A stretch of DNA of 40,980 nt, taken from assembly GCA_017437065.1 (NCBI GenBank), contig JAFSBX010000063.1, positions 1 to 40,980 of the forward strand, in the 5' to 3' direction. Position 1 is the first letter of the stretch; each line of letters starts with the position of its first letter. A program made the position numbers and the translations under genes. Below are positions 9,418 through 16,941 of the stretch, piece after piece. Below the pieces are notes generated by a model. That model saw only the letters and a program-made list of their open reading frames with translations. It searched no databases and had not been told where the DNA came from. The stretch is from Lachnospiraceae bacterium. GTDB lineage: Bacteria; Bacillota; Clostridia; Lachnospirales; Lachnospiraceae.

Positions 9418-10197
9418 TCAGATTCTTCTGCGCTGTGCTGCTGCTTCATACATCAAAATTGCCGTTGCAACCGCCGCATTTAGTGATTCCAGTTGTCCCT
9501 CCATAGGAATTTTAATATACCGTTCTGCCAAATCAGCCGTTTCTTTCTTAAGTCCGTTTCCCTCATTCCCTATCAAAAATGCACAGCCTTCTTTAAATTC
9601 CTGTACATCATAATATTCTTTTCCCTGCAAATGTGCCGCATAAGTATGCACATTTCTTTTTTTCAATTCTTCCATAACTTGTTCCAGATTATCTGTATAC
9701 AAAAATGGAACTCTGTAAATAGAACCCATTGTAGCACGAATCGTCTTCGGATTATAAATATCCACGGATTCTCTGGTCATAATAACACCGTCAATTCCCG
9801 CACCCTCACCTGTTCGTATAATAGTTCCCAAATTCCCCGGGTCCTGCAAATCCTCCAACAAAACAAGCAATGGATTTTCCTTCTTTAACAACTCTTCTAT
9901 ATGATAGTGATATTGTTTTACCACACACAAAATCCCTTGCGGTGTCTGTGTATCGGAGATTTTTTTGAAAATATCTTCCGAAACAAGTTCATAATTACAC
10001 TGACAAATTTTCTCCTTGCACTCGCATTTCTCAAAAAAAGCCTCTGTTACAAAGCATTCTTTTACTTTTTCCACAGGCACTTCCTGAAACATTCGTATGC
10101 CTTCTACCACAAATACATCTTCTTTTTTTCTTGCTTTCGATTTTTTCACAAGTTCTGCCACCTGCTTTACGCGTGGGTTGTTCAGACTGGTCAGCAT
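9418..10197 (-). CDS. SpoU/TrmH-family RNA 2'-O-methyltransferase, RlmB-like
   Basis: The protein should transfer a methyl group from S-adenosylmethionine to a ribose 2'-OH of rRNA or tRNA. An N-terminal substrate-binding domain (about 1-100, KQVAELVKKSKARKKEDVFVVEG) is followed by the SPOUT knot domain. Visible motifs are motif 1 LLEDLQDPGNLGTIIRTGEGAG, motif 2 FLIGNEGNGLKKE and motif 3 IPMEGQLESLNAAVATAILMYEA. The length of 259 residues fits. The exact target cannot be told from sequence; 23S rRNA is the usual guess. AAGGAGG precedes the ATG. The gene sits directly after the 300-bp non-coding element, whose minus-strand 3' end reaches its ribosome binding site. Confidence 0.9.
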   Translation of the reverse strand: MLTSLNNPRVKQVAELVKKSKARKKEDVFVVEGIRMFQEVPVEKVKECFVTEAFFEKCECKEKICQCNYELVSEDIFKKISDTQTPQGILCVVKQYHYHIEELLKKENPLLVLLEDLQDPGNLGTIIRTGEGAGIDGVIMTRESVDIYNPKTIRATMGSIYRVPFLYTDNLEQVMEELKKRNVHTYAAHLQGKEYYDVQEFKEGCAFLIGNEGNGLKKETADLAERYIKIPMEGQLESLNAAVATAILMYEAAAQRRRI

Positions 10198-10217
10198 CTC
10201 TGCCTCCTTATTTTTTT

Positions 10218-10517
10218 GAGTGTCAATAGTTGCTTTGCAAGGTCGTGGGGCATCTTGCGAAAACTTGTTTCAACCTTTGTTCCGAGTTCCAGATATAAGA
10301 TTTTCTAAATGTTCCGGGTAAGTACATTATCCGACCGCAACCGGCTGAAATTCGCCATCCTTGGCTCAGTTTCATCCTTTCATCGGCATCCATGCCGCTG
10401 AATTGCTAGATTCAGACAGAACATTAAGAAAATCTAATATCTTCCATAAGTCACAAATGCTGAAACAAGTTTTTGCAAGATGCCACGGTACGTTTTGTAT
10501 AGTTGCTATTGACGCTC
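10218..10517 (-). ncRNA. 300-bp inverted-repeat element, candidate structured RNA
   Basis: No gene is present here. The ends are inverted (GAGTGTCAATAG against GAGCGTCAATAG). Two inner arm pairs match strongly: 10249-10272 with 10461-10484 (23 of 24) and 10293-10314 with 10419-10440 (20 of 22). The transcript would form a long rod with a central domain. On the minus strand that domain has hairpins GGC-AUGGAU-GCC (10385-10396) and GCC-AAGGAU-GGC (10354-10365), plus CTGAAT/ATTCAG near 10398-10415. The mismatched positions between arms often keep pairing through wobble, which suggests selection on structure. It could be a known Rfam class (6S-like or raiA-like were considered), a MITE-like element, or a new RNA. 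The strand is inferred from the GGA loops, not proven. I see no clean promoter for it. Confidence 0.55.
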
Positions 10518-10541
10518 GTATTTTATTTTGTATTTCTATTT

Positions 10542-10576
10542 AGAAAAAGGGTTCGGCATAAGCCAACCCTTTTTCT
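10542..10576 (-). terminator. pfkA terminator
   Basis: AGAAAAAGGGTT pairs with AACCCTTTTTCT, and the loop itself contains GGC/GCC pairs. It lies 40 bp after the pfkA stop. The stem is A-rich on one side and T-rich on the other, so it can act in both directions and insulates the non-coding element next to it. Confidence 0.85.
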
Positions 10577-10616
10577 ATATTTTCTTATTAAATTTCTTTC
10601 TATTTTCCCGAAGCAA

Positions 10617-11591
10617 TTATACGGATAATAATTTACTTACTTCATATTCGTATTCCGGAATGCATTTTTTCATGTTTAATGCTTCTTCAATATCAAAATC
10701 AACAAATTCTCCATGCTGGTAACCTACTACACGGTTGGATTTGCCTGCGAGTAAGATATCTGCTGCATAGGAACCCATAATAGACGCATATACTCTGTCT
10801 TTCGCTGTCGGGTTACCACCACGCTGCATGTAACCTAAGATAGTTGCCCTTGTTTCCATACCTGTTGCTGCTTCAATTCTCTTAGCCATGGATACAGAAT
10901 GTCCAACACCTTCTGCGTTAATGATAATATGATGGCTCTTGCCTTTCTTTCTGTTATCAATAATGCTGTTGATAATGCGCTGTTCATCATAGTCGTATTT
11001 TTCCGGTAACAGAATGTCTTCCGCACCGTTGGCAATACCGCACCATAATGCGATATAACCTGCATTTCTACCCATAACTTCAATGATACTGCATCTTTCA
11101 TGGGAAGAAGATGTATCACGTACTTTATCAATAGCTTCCATAGCTGTGTTTACAGCAGTATCAAAACCGATTGTATACTCTGTACATGCAATATCAAGGT
11201 CGATGGTTCCCGGAATACCTACAGTATTAATTCCGTTTCTTGCAAGTGCCTGTGCACCCATGTAAGAACCGTCACCACCAATTACAACGACTCCGTCAAT
11301 ACCATGCTTTCTACAAATGTCAGCACCCAATTTCTGACCTTCCGGTGTTTTAAATTCCAAACATCTTGCTGTACCTAAAATAGTACCGCCTCGTTGAATA
11401 ATATCAGAAACACTATGTGCCTCTAAATCTATAATTTCTTCATTTAAAAGACCATGATAGCCTTTCTTAATTCCTTTTACTTTTATTCCATTCGCAATTG
11501 ACTTTCTAACTACAGCACGAATTGCTGCGTTCATTCCCGGTGCATCTCCTCCACTAGTAAGCACACCAATTGTCTTAATCTCTTTAGACAT
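10617..11591 (-). CDS. pfkA: ATP-dependent 6-phosphofructokinase
   Basis: The enzyme phosphorylates fructose 6-phosphate to the 1,6-bisphosphate, the committed step of glycolysis. The start is IGVLTSGGDAPGMNAAIR. The ATP/Mg site GGDGSYMGA has Gly-Asp-Gly, as in ATP-type enzymes. The catalytic motif is GIPGTIDLDIACTEYTIGFDTA; it carries TIDLD where many family members have TIDND. MGRNAGYIALW and the effector-site region GYMQRGGNPTAKDR follow. At 324 residues it is the short bacterial tetrameric type. GGAGG lies 11 nt before the ATG. It has its own promoter, a cre-like palindrome upstream, and a strong terminator. Confidence 0.95.
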   Translation of the reverse strand: MSKEIKTIGVLTSGGDAPGMNAAIRAVVRKSIANGIKVKGIKKGYHGLLNEEIIDLEAHSVSDIIQRGGTILGTARCLEFKTPEGQKLGADICRKHGIDGVVVIGGDGSYMGAQALARNGINTVGIPGTIDLDIACTEYTIGFDTAVNTAMEAIDKVRDTSSSHERCSIIEVMGRNAGYIALWCGIANGAEDILLPEKYDYDEQRIINSIIDNRKKGKSHHIIINAEGVGHSVSMAKRIEAATGMETRATILGYMQRGGNPTAKDRVYASIMGSYAADILLAGKSNRVVGYQHGEFVDFDIEEALNMKKCIPEYEYEVSKLLSV

Positions 11592-11652
11592 TTCTACCTA
11601 ATCCTCCATTCTTGCACAATCTGCAAATTTGGCACCCGCACAAATCTTTCAA

Positions 11653-11674
11653 TTGAAAAATCTGTATTTTTCAA
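11653..11674 (-). repeat. Hairpin in pfkA leader
   Basis: A perfect 9-bp inverted repeat (TTGAAAAAT, four bases, ATTTTTCAA) lies about 17 nt after the predicted pfkA transcription start. It may protect the 5' end of the mRNA. Confidence 0.4.
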
Positions 11675-11698
11675 CCTATCTCCTGTACAACTTATTAC

Positions 11699-11727
11699 AT
11701 TCTACCCTTTTTTCTTGTCATTTTCAA
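11699..11727 (-). promoter_or_regulatory. pfkA sigma-A promoter
   Basis: TTGAAA and TAGAAT are separated by 17 bp on the minus strand, about 110 bp upstream of the pfkA ATG. Confidence 0.7.
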
Positions 11728-11738
11728 TATCTTGTTTT

Positions 11739-11756
11739 AATGTAAGGGCTTACATT
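11739..11756. promoter_or_regulatory. cre-like palindrome upstream of pfkA
   Basis: AATGTAAG-GG-CTTACATT is a perfect 8-bp inverted repeat ending 11 bp upstream of the -35 box. It matches the CcpA catabolite element (TGTAAGCGCTTACA) at all positions but the centre, which is GG/CC instead of CG. The position fits an activator site. The missing CG is a real weakness. Confidence 0.4.
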
Positions 11757-11836
11757 GTTTGTTTTTTATCAAAATTTATTGCGTTAATCACAATTTTCAT
11801 TATTTTGTAACTTATCGCACATTTCGATTCAAACGT

Positions 11837-14800
11837 CTACTTTATTTTCACATTACCTTCTCCAAAAATAGCTGCCAGCTTTTCTATTAAAATTTCGTCT
11901 GCCTTCACGCTACGATTTGGTGGTAATGTTTTCATCGCCTTCGGGTTTTCTATAAAAATACCAACTTGATTTTTTCCGTCTGAATCAGCAATAGCATCAA
12001 ACAGCTCCTGTTCTCTTGCAAGATAAGTTTCTTTATCCGGGAATTTCACCCAAAGCTTTTTCTGACTTTGCAGTTTCTCTTCCAATTCCTCAAAGGTAGT
12101 AATGGACTCACAAATCAGCTTACCGTCTTTTTCCTCTTCCGCAGATACTCTTCCTTTAATAAAGACTTTATTATCTTCAATTAACTTGGCAGAATTTCTC
12201 TCATAATCCTTAGGAAATACAATAACCTCTACATTTCCCACCAAATCCTCCAGCTGCAGAAATGCCATCACTTTATCATTCTTTGTATATTTAATCTTTT
12301 TGGAAGCAATCATACCTCCGATAGTAACGCTGGAACCATCCGCCGCTTTAATCTCGCCGCTTTCATCATCCAGCACAAAATCAGCTGTAGTGGCAGTAAT
12401 CTGCTTTTTCCACAATTCCTCATATTCTTCCAAAGGATGTCCACTGATATAAACACCCAACACTTCTTTTTCAAAAGCCAGCCGCATTTCTTTGGAATAT
12501 TCACCTACATCGGGCAGTTTAATGTCAAAGCTTTCTTTTTCTTCTTCCGATACGATATCAAAGAGAGTCATCTGTCCGGCCATATTGTTCTTTTTGTCCT
12601 GATGGATGTGATCCATAATCTGCACATATATACTCATAAACTGCTTTCTTGTCCCACCCAGACTGTCGAGCGCACCGGATTTTATAAAGTTTTCAACTGC
12701 CCGTTTATTCACATCTCTATCAGACATTCGGGTAATAAAATCATTCAGATTTGTATAAGGACCTCTTTCATTTCGCTCCTCCACAACGGACTCTATTACC
12801 GGCCTGCCCACGCTCTTAATGGCCGTGAGAGCATAACGGATAGCTTTACCCGATACTGAAAACCCTGCTTCTCCTTCATTAATATCCGGCGGCAGGATGG
12901 AAATCCCCATATTTCTGCAAGTCAGAATATATTCTGCAACCTTTCCCGGATTATCAATTACGGAAGTCATAAGTGCTGCCATATATTCCACAGGATAATA
13001 ATATTTCATGTATGCCGTCTGATAAGATACTACCGCATAACACGCCGCATGGGATTTGTTAAACGCATATTTTGCAAAATCCATCATATCATCATAAATC
13101 TGACTTGCAACCTGTTCATCAATTCCTTTCTCTTTACAGCCCGGCACACCTTCTTCTTCGTTTCCGTACACAAAGTTGGCACGTTCTTTCTCCATCACCG
13201 CCTGCTTTTTCTTACTCATGGCACGACGCACCAGATCGCTTCGTCCCAAAGTATATCCACCTAAATCCCGAACAATCTGCATAACCTGTTCCTGATAAAC
13301 AATACAGCCATAAGTAGGTGCCAAAATCGGCTCTAATTCCTGACAGCGATATGTAATCGGACCACTACTGTTCTTTCCTTTAATATATTTCGGGATGAAG
13401 TCCATCGGTCCCGGACGATAAAGAGAAATACCTGCAATGATATCCTCCAGATTTTCCGGTTTCAATTCCTTCATAAATCCTTTCATACCGCCACTTTCCA
13501 GCTGGAACACACCGTCTGTCTTTCCGGTTCCGATAGAAGCCAGTACCGCTTTATCATCATAATCAATACTGTCTATATCGATTTTCTTTTCTGAACTCTT
13601 TTCGGCCAGTTTTACAGCATTCTGAATAACTGTCAGAGTCCGAAGTCCGAGGAAATCCATCTTCAATAGTCCCAATTCTTCAATGGTCGTCATGGTAAAC
13701 TGGGTCGTAATGGAACCATCAGAACCTCTGGACAATGGTACAAATTCATCCGCCGGTTTCTGGCAGATAACTACCCCCGCTGCATGCATGGAAGTGTGTC
13801 TGGGCAGCCCTTCCAGTCTTTTACACATATCAATCAGATAATGTACCTGTTCATCCTGCTCATAAAGTCCCCGAAGCTCCGGATTAATTTCTAATGCCCT
13901 TTCCAAAGTGATATTTAATTCATTCGGTATCATTTTTGCAATGGAATCCGCAAAATTGTATGGCAAGTCCATAACACGCGCCACATCACGGATAACACCC
14001 TTCGCCGCCAAAGTACCAAATGTTACAATCTGCACTACTTTATCTGCTCCGTATTTTCTGCCTACATAATCAATAACTTCCTGACGTCTTTCAAAGCAGA
14101 AATCGATATCAATATCCGGCATGGATACACGTTCAGGATTTAGGAAACGCTCAAACAGCAGGCTGTATTTTATGGGGTCAATATTTGTTATTTTCAGACA
14201 ATATGCAATAATACTTCCTGCTGCTGAACCACGTCCCGGTCCAACCATAATATCATTGTTTTTCGCATAATTAATAAAGTCCCATACAATAAGAAAATAA
14301 TCTACATAGCCCATCTGTTTAATAACAGAAAATTCATAATCCAGACGTTCTTTTAATTTGCCATCTTTGTCCTCTCCATAACGTTCTTTCAAACCATCCG
14401 AACAAAGTTTATATAAGTAACTTTCCGAAGTAAATCCCTCCGGCACTTCGTATTTTGGAAGCTTTGTCACACCAAATTCAATTTCTACTTGACATCTGTC
14501 TGCAATCCTCTGGGTATTTTCCACTGCCTCCCATGCATAAGGAAACAGTCCTTTCATTTCTTCTTCGCTTTTTACATAATACTGCCCGCCCTCATAACGC
14601 ATTCTGTCCTCGTCAGCCAGTTTCTTTCCTGTCTGAAGACACAGCAGAATATCGTGAGGTTTTTCATCTTCTGCATAAGTATAATGCACGTCATTGGTAG
14701 CCACAAGGGGAATATCCAATTCTTTGCTCATCTGTAACAGCACAGAATTCACCTGTCTCTGCTCAGGAATTCCATGATCCTGCAATTCCAAAAAGTAATT

Positions 14801-15307
14801 ACCTTTTCCAAAACACTGCTCATACTTCAAAGCAGTCTTTTTTGCTTCATCAATCAATCCTTTGGTTATATAACGCTGCACCTCTCCTGCAAGACAAGCT
14901 GAAAGTGCAATAATACCCTCATGATACTGATTCAGCACTTCCATATCCACACGCGGTTTGTAGTAATACCCCTCTGTAAACCCCTTGCTTACAATCTTCA
15001 TCAGATTGGCATATCCAGTGTTATTTTCAGCAAGCAGTACCAGATGGTAATATCTGTCTTCTCCACCGGTCAGTTCCTTATCAAAACGGGAATTCGGTGC
15101 AACATAAACCTCACAGCCCAGAATCGGATTAATACCCGCCTCTTTTGCGGCTTTATAAAAATCAATTACACCGTACATGACACCATGATCTGTAATTGCC
15201 GCACTGTCCATACCAAGTTCTTTTACTCTTTTTACATATTCTTTTATTTTATTGGAACCGTCCAGCAGACTGTATTCCGTGTGGACGTGAAGATGCGCAA
15301 ATGCCAT
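11837..15307 (-). CDS. dnaE: DNA polymerase III alpha subunit, DnaE type
   Basis: This C-family replicative polymerase has 1156 residues. The N-terminal PHP domain begins AFAHLHVHTEYSLLDG and keeps ITDHGVMYG and CEVYVAP, so it probably still binds metal. The catalytic palm contains GPGRGSAAGS and the aspartates PDIDIDF. The fingers and tandem helix-hairpin-helix follow (GPMDFIPKYIKGK, FAKYAFNKSHAACYA). A clamp-binding motif QMTLF is near residue 914. A C-terminal OB fold (VTIGGMIASKKIKYTKNDKVMAF) and tail end the protein. Clostridia normally also carry PolC, which is not in this window. GAGG lies 7 nt before the ATG. The gene sits alone between metK and pfkA. Confidence 0.97.
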   Translation of the reverse strand: MAFAHLHVHTEYSLLDGSNKIKEYVKRVKELGMDSAAITDHGVMYGVIDFYKAAKEAGINPILGCEVYVAPNSRFDKELTGGEDRYYHLVLLAENNTGYANLMKIVSKGFTEGYYYKPRVDMEVLNQYHEGIIALSACLAGEVQRYITKGLIDEAKKTALKYEQCFGKGNYFLELQDHGIPEQRQVNSVLLQMSKELDIPLVATNDVHYTYAEDEKPHDILLCLQTGKKLADEDRMRYEGGQYYVKSEEEMKGLFPYAWEAVENTQRIADRCQVEIEFGVTKLPKYEVPEGFTSESYLYKLCSDGLKERYGEDKDGKLKERLDYEFSVIKQMGYVDYFLIVWDFINYAKNNDIMVGPGRGSAAGSIIAYCLKITNIDPIKYSLLFERFLNPERVSMPDIDIDFCFERRQEVIDYVGRKYGADKVVQIVTFGTLAAKGVIRDVARVMDLPYNFADSIAKMIPNELNITLERALEINPELRGLYEQDEQVHYLIDMCKRLEGLPRHTSMHAAGVVICQKPADEFVPLSRGSDGSITTQFTMTTIEELGLLKMDFLGLRTLTVIQNAVKLAEKSSEKKIDIDSIDYDDKAVLASIGTGKTDGVFQLESGGMKGFMKELKPENLEDIIAGISLYRPGPMDFIPKYIKGKNSSGPITYRCQELEPILAPTYGCIVYQEQVMQIVRDLGGYTLGRSDLVRRAMSKKKQAVMEKERANFVYGNEEEGVPGCKEKGIDEQVASQIYDDMMDFAKYAFNKSHAACYAVVSYQTAYMKYYYPVEYMAALMTSVIDNPGKVAEYILTCRNMGISILPPDINEGEAGFSVSGKAIRYALTAIKSVGRPVIESVVEERNERGPYTNLNDFITRMSDRDVNKRAVENFIKSGALDSLGGTRKQFMSIYVQIMDHIHQDKKNNMAGQMTLFDIVSEEEKESFDIKLPDVGEYSKEMRLAFEKEVLGVYISGHPLEEYEELWKKQITATTADFVLDDESGEIKAADGSSVTIGGMIASKKIKYTKNDKVMAFLQLEDLVGNVEVIVFPKDYERNSAKLIEDNKVFIKGRVSAEEEKDGKLICESITTFEELEEKLQSQKKLWVKFPDKETYLAREQELFDAIADSDGKNQVGIFIENPKAMKTLPPNRSVKADEILIEKLAAIFGEGNVKIK

Positions 15308-15397
15308 GTTTTTTCCTCATTTCTAACAAATAATTATAGCTTTAAAATTATACCTCAATCTATGGCTTTTTACAAATATGAAAACTTTTCATTTTAC

Positions 15398-15434
15398 AAA
15401 AAAATCCCTGCTACCCACACGGATAACAGAGATT
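15398..15434 (-). terminator. metK terminator
   Basis: An 11-bp stem (AATCTCTGTTA with TAGCAGGGATT, two G-U pairs) is followed by a run of seven T on the minus strand, directly after the metK stop at 15443. Confidence 0.85.
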
Positions 15435-15442
15435 TCCTCTTC

Positions 15443-16630
15443 TTATAAATATTTCTTCAAATCATCAACCTTATTTAATGCTTCCCAAGGAAGATTCAAA
15501 TCATTACGTCCAAAGTGTCCGTAAGCTGCTGTCTGTTTGTAAATCGGACGACGTAAGTCTAACATTTTGATAATGCCGGCCGGACGAAGATCGAAATTCT
15601 CACGAACGATTTCTACAATCTTGTCATCAGCAAGTTTACCTGTTCCAAATGTATCAACCATGATGGAAGTAGGCTGTGCTACACCGATTGCATAAGATAA
15701 CTGAATTTCACATTTATCAGCAAGTCCTGCTGCTACAATATTCTTTGCAACGTAACGTGCTGCATAAGCTGCGGAACGGTCAACCTTTGTACAGTCTTTA
15801 CCGGAGAAAGCACCGCCGCCGTGACGAGCATATCCGCCGTAAGTATCTACGATAATCTTACGTCCTGTAAGACCTGCATCTCCGTGAGGTCCGCCGATTA
15901 CGAAACGTCCTGTAGGATTAACGAAGAATTTTGTATCTGCATCAATTAATTCCTGAGGTAAGATTACATCAAATACATGTTTTTTGATATCTGCATGAAT
16001 CTGTTCCTGTGTTACATCTTCATCATGCTGTGTAGATAAAACTACTGCTTCCAATCTCTTTGGTTTTCCGTTTTCATCATATTCTACGGAAACCTGAGTT
16101 TTTCCATCCGGTCTTAAGTATTTTAATGTACCGTCTTTACGTACTTTTGTAAGCTGCAATGCAAGTTTATGAGCAAGTGCAATCGGGTAAGGCATATATT
16201 CTTCTGTCTCATTTGAAGCAAAACCAAACATCATACCCTGATCTCCGGCACCGATAGCTTCGATTTCTTCGTCAGACATTTTGTTTTCCTTGGCTTCTAA
16301 TGCTTTATCAACACCCATTGCAATATCAGCAGACTGCTCATCAATTGCAACAAGAACTGCACATGTATTACCATCGAAACCGTATTCGGATTTATCATAA
16401 CCAATTTCTTTTACTGTATCACGAACGATTTTCTGAATATCTACATACGCGTTTGTAGTAATTTCGCCTGTTACAAGTACAAAACCTGTACAGCTTGCAG
16501 CCTCACAAGCTACACGGCTCATAGGATCTTTTTCCATAAGCGCATCTAAGATGGCATCGGAAACAGCATCACACATTTTGTCAGGATGTCCTTCTGTTAC
16601 GGACTCTGAAGTAAAAATTAATTTTTCCAT
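15443..16630 (-). CDS. metK: S-adenosylmethionine synthetase
   Basis: The enzyme makes S-adenosylmethionine from methionine and ATP. All three family signatures are present: [19 protein letters not shown] near residue 13, the phosphate-loop [12 protein letters not shown] near 127, and [19 protein letters not shown] near 270. The length of 395 residues is standard. GGAGG lies 7 nt before the ATG. It is controlled by an upstream S-box riboswitch and a consensus promoter, and it ends at a strong terminator, so it is a single-gene unit. Confidence 0.98.
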   Translation of the reverse strand: MEKLIFTSESVTEGHPDKMCDAVSDAILDALMEKDPMSRVACEAASCTGFVLVTGEITTNAYVDIQKIVRDTVKEIGYDKSEYGFDGNTCAVLVAIDEQSADIAMGVDKALEAKENKMSDEEIEAIGAGDQGMMFGFASNETEEYMPYPIALAHKLALQLTKVRKDGTLKYLRPDGKTQVSVEYDENGKPKRLEAVVLSTQHDEDVTQEQIHADIKKHVFDVILPQELIDADTKFFVNPTGRFVIGGPHGDAGLTGRKIIVDTYGGYARHGGGAFSGKDCTKVDRSAAYAARYVAKNIVAAGLADKCEIQLSYAIGVAQPTSIMVDTFGTGKLADDKIVEIVRENFDLRPAGIIKMLDLRRPIYKQTAAYGHFGRNDLNLPWEALNKVDDLKKYL

Positions 16631-16655
16631 TTTGGTTCCTCCTAAAGAATTTAAA

Positions 16656-16687
16656 TTAAGAAAGTCCGCTTATAAAATAAGCGGACT
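16656..16687 (-). terminator. Riboswitch expression-platform terminator
   Basis: AGTCCGCTTA-TTTTA-TAAGCGGACT forms a perfect 10-bp stem followed by TTCTTAATTT, between the SAM aptamer and the metK ribosome binding site. With SAM bound it should stop transcription. Confidence 0.88.
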
Positions 16688-16710
16688 CGATAACTTCTGA
16701 TAATCAAATC

Positions 16711-16831
16711 CTCTTATTGTTCGATTTGCCTTATAGGCTGTTACTCGCTCAGGTAGGCACCTTCCTTCTGTTTCAAAGGGGTTGCCGTGGTTTCACAGAT
16801 CCTTTGTATCTCCACCACTCTGAATAAGAGA
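16711..16831 (-). ncRNA. SAM-I (S-box) riboswitch
   Basis: The minus strand shows the S-box hallmarks. The P1 strands are CTCTTATTC and CAATAAGAG. The core reads AGAGTGGTGGAG, then GAAACCACGGCAACC, GGTGCCTACCTGAGC and the GAGTAACAGCC segment. The order and spacing agree with the family, and the downstream gene is metK. High S-adenosylmethionine should favour the terminator and reduce metK expression. Confidence 0.95.
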
Positions 16832-16865
16832 AAAATCACAATATTGAATTTTCATATCTGCAAAT

Positions 16866-16894
16866 ACAATAACACGGTATATACTGCTTGTCAA
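16866..16894 (-). promoter_or_regulatory. metK promoter with repeated -35 block
   Basis: TTGACA and TATTGT are separated by 17 bp. The transcription start near 16859 is 28 nt before the aptamer. The -35 and first part of the spacer belong to a 21-nt sequence (16880-16900) that recurs exactly at 25430-25450. Confidence 0.8.
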
Positions 16895-16941
16895 TGGTTT
16901 TTCCAATATGAATCCCGGTAATTCTTGAAAACATATTTTTC

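Noticed and set aside
10218-10517. An insertion sequence with transposase
   Set aside because: The element is 300 bp, has no transposase frame and no clear target duplication. Only a non-autonomous element or RNA remains possible.
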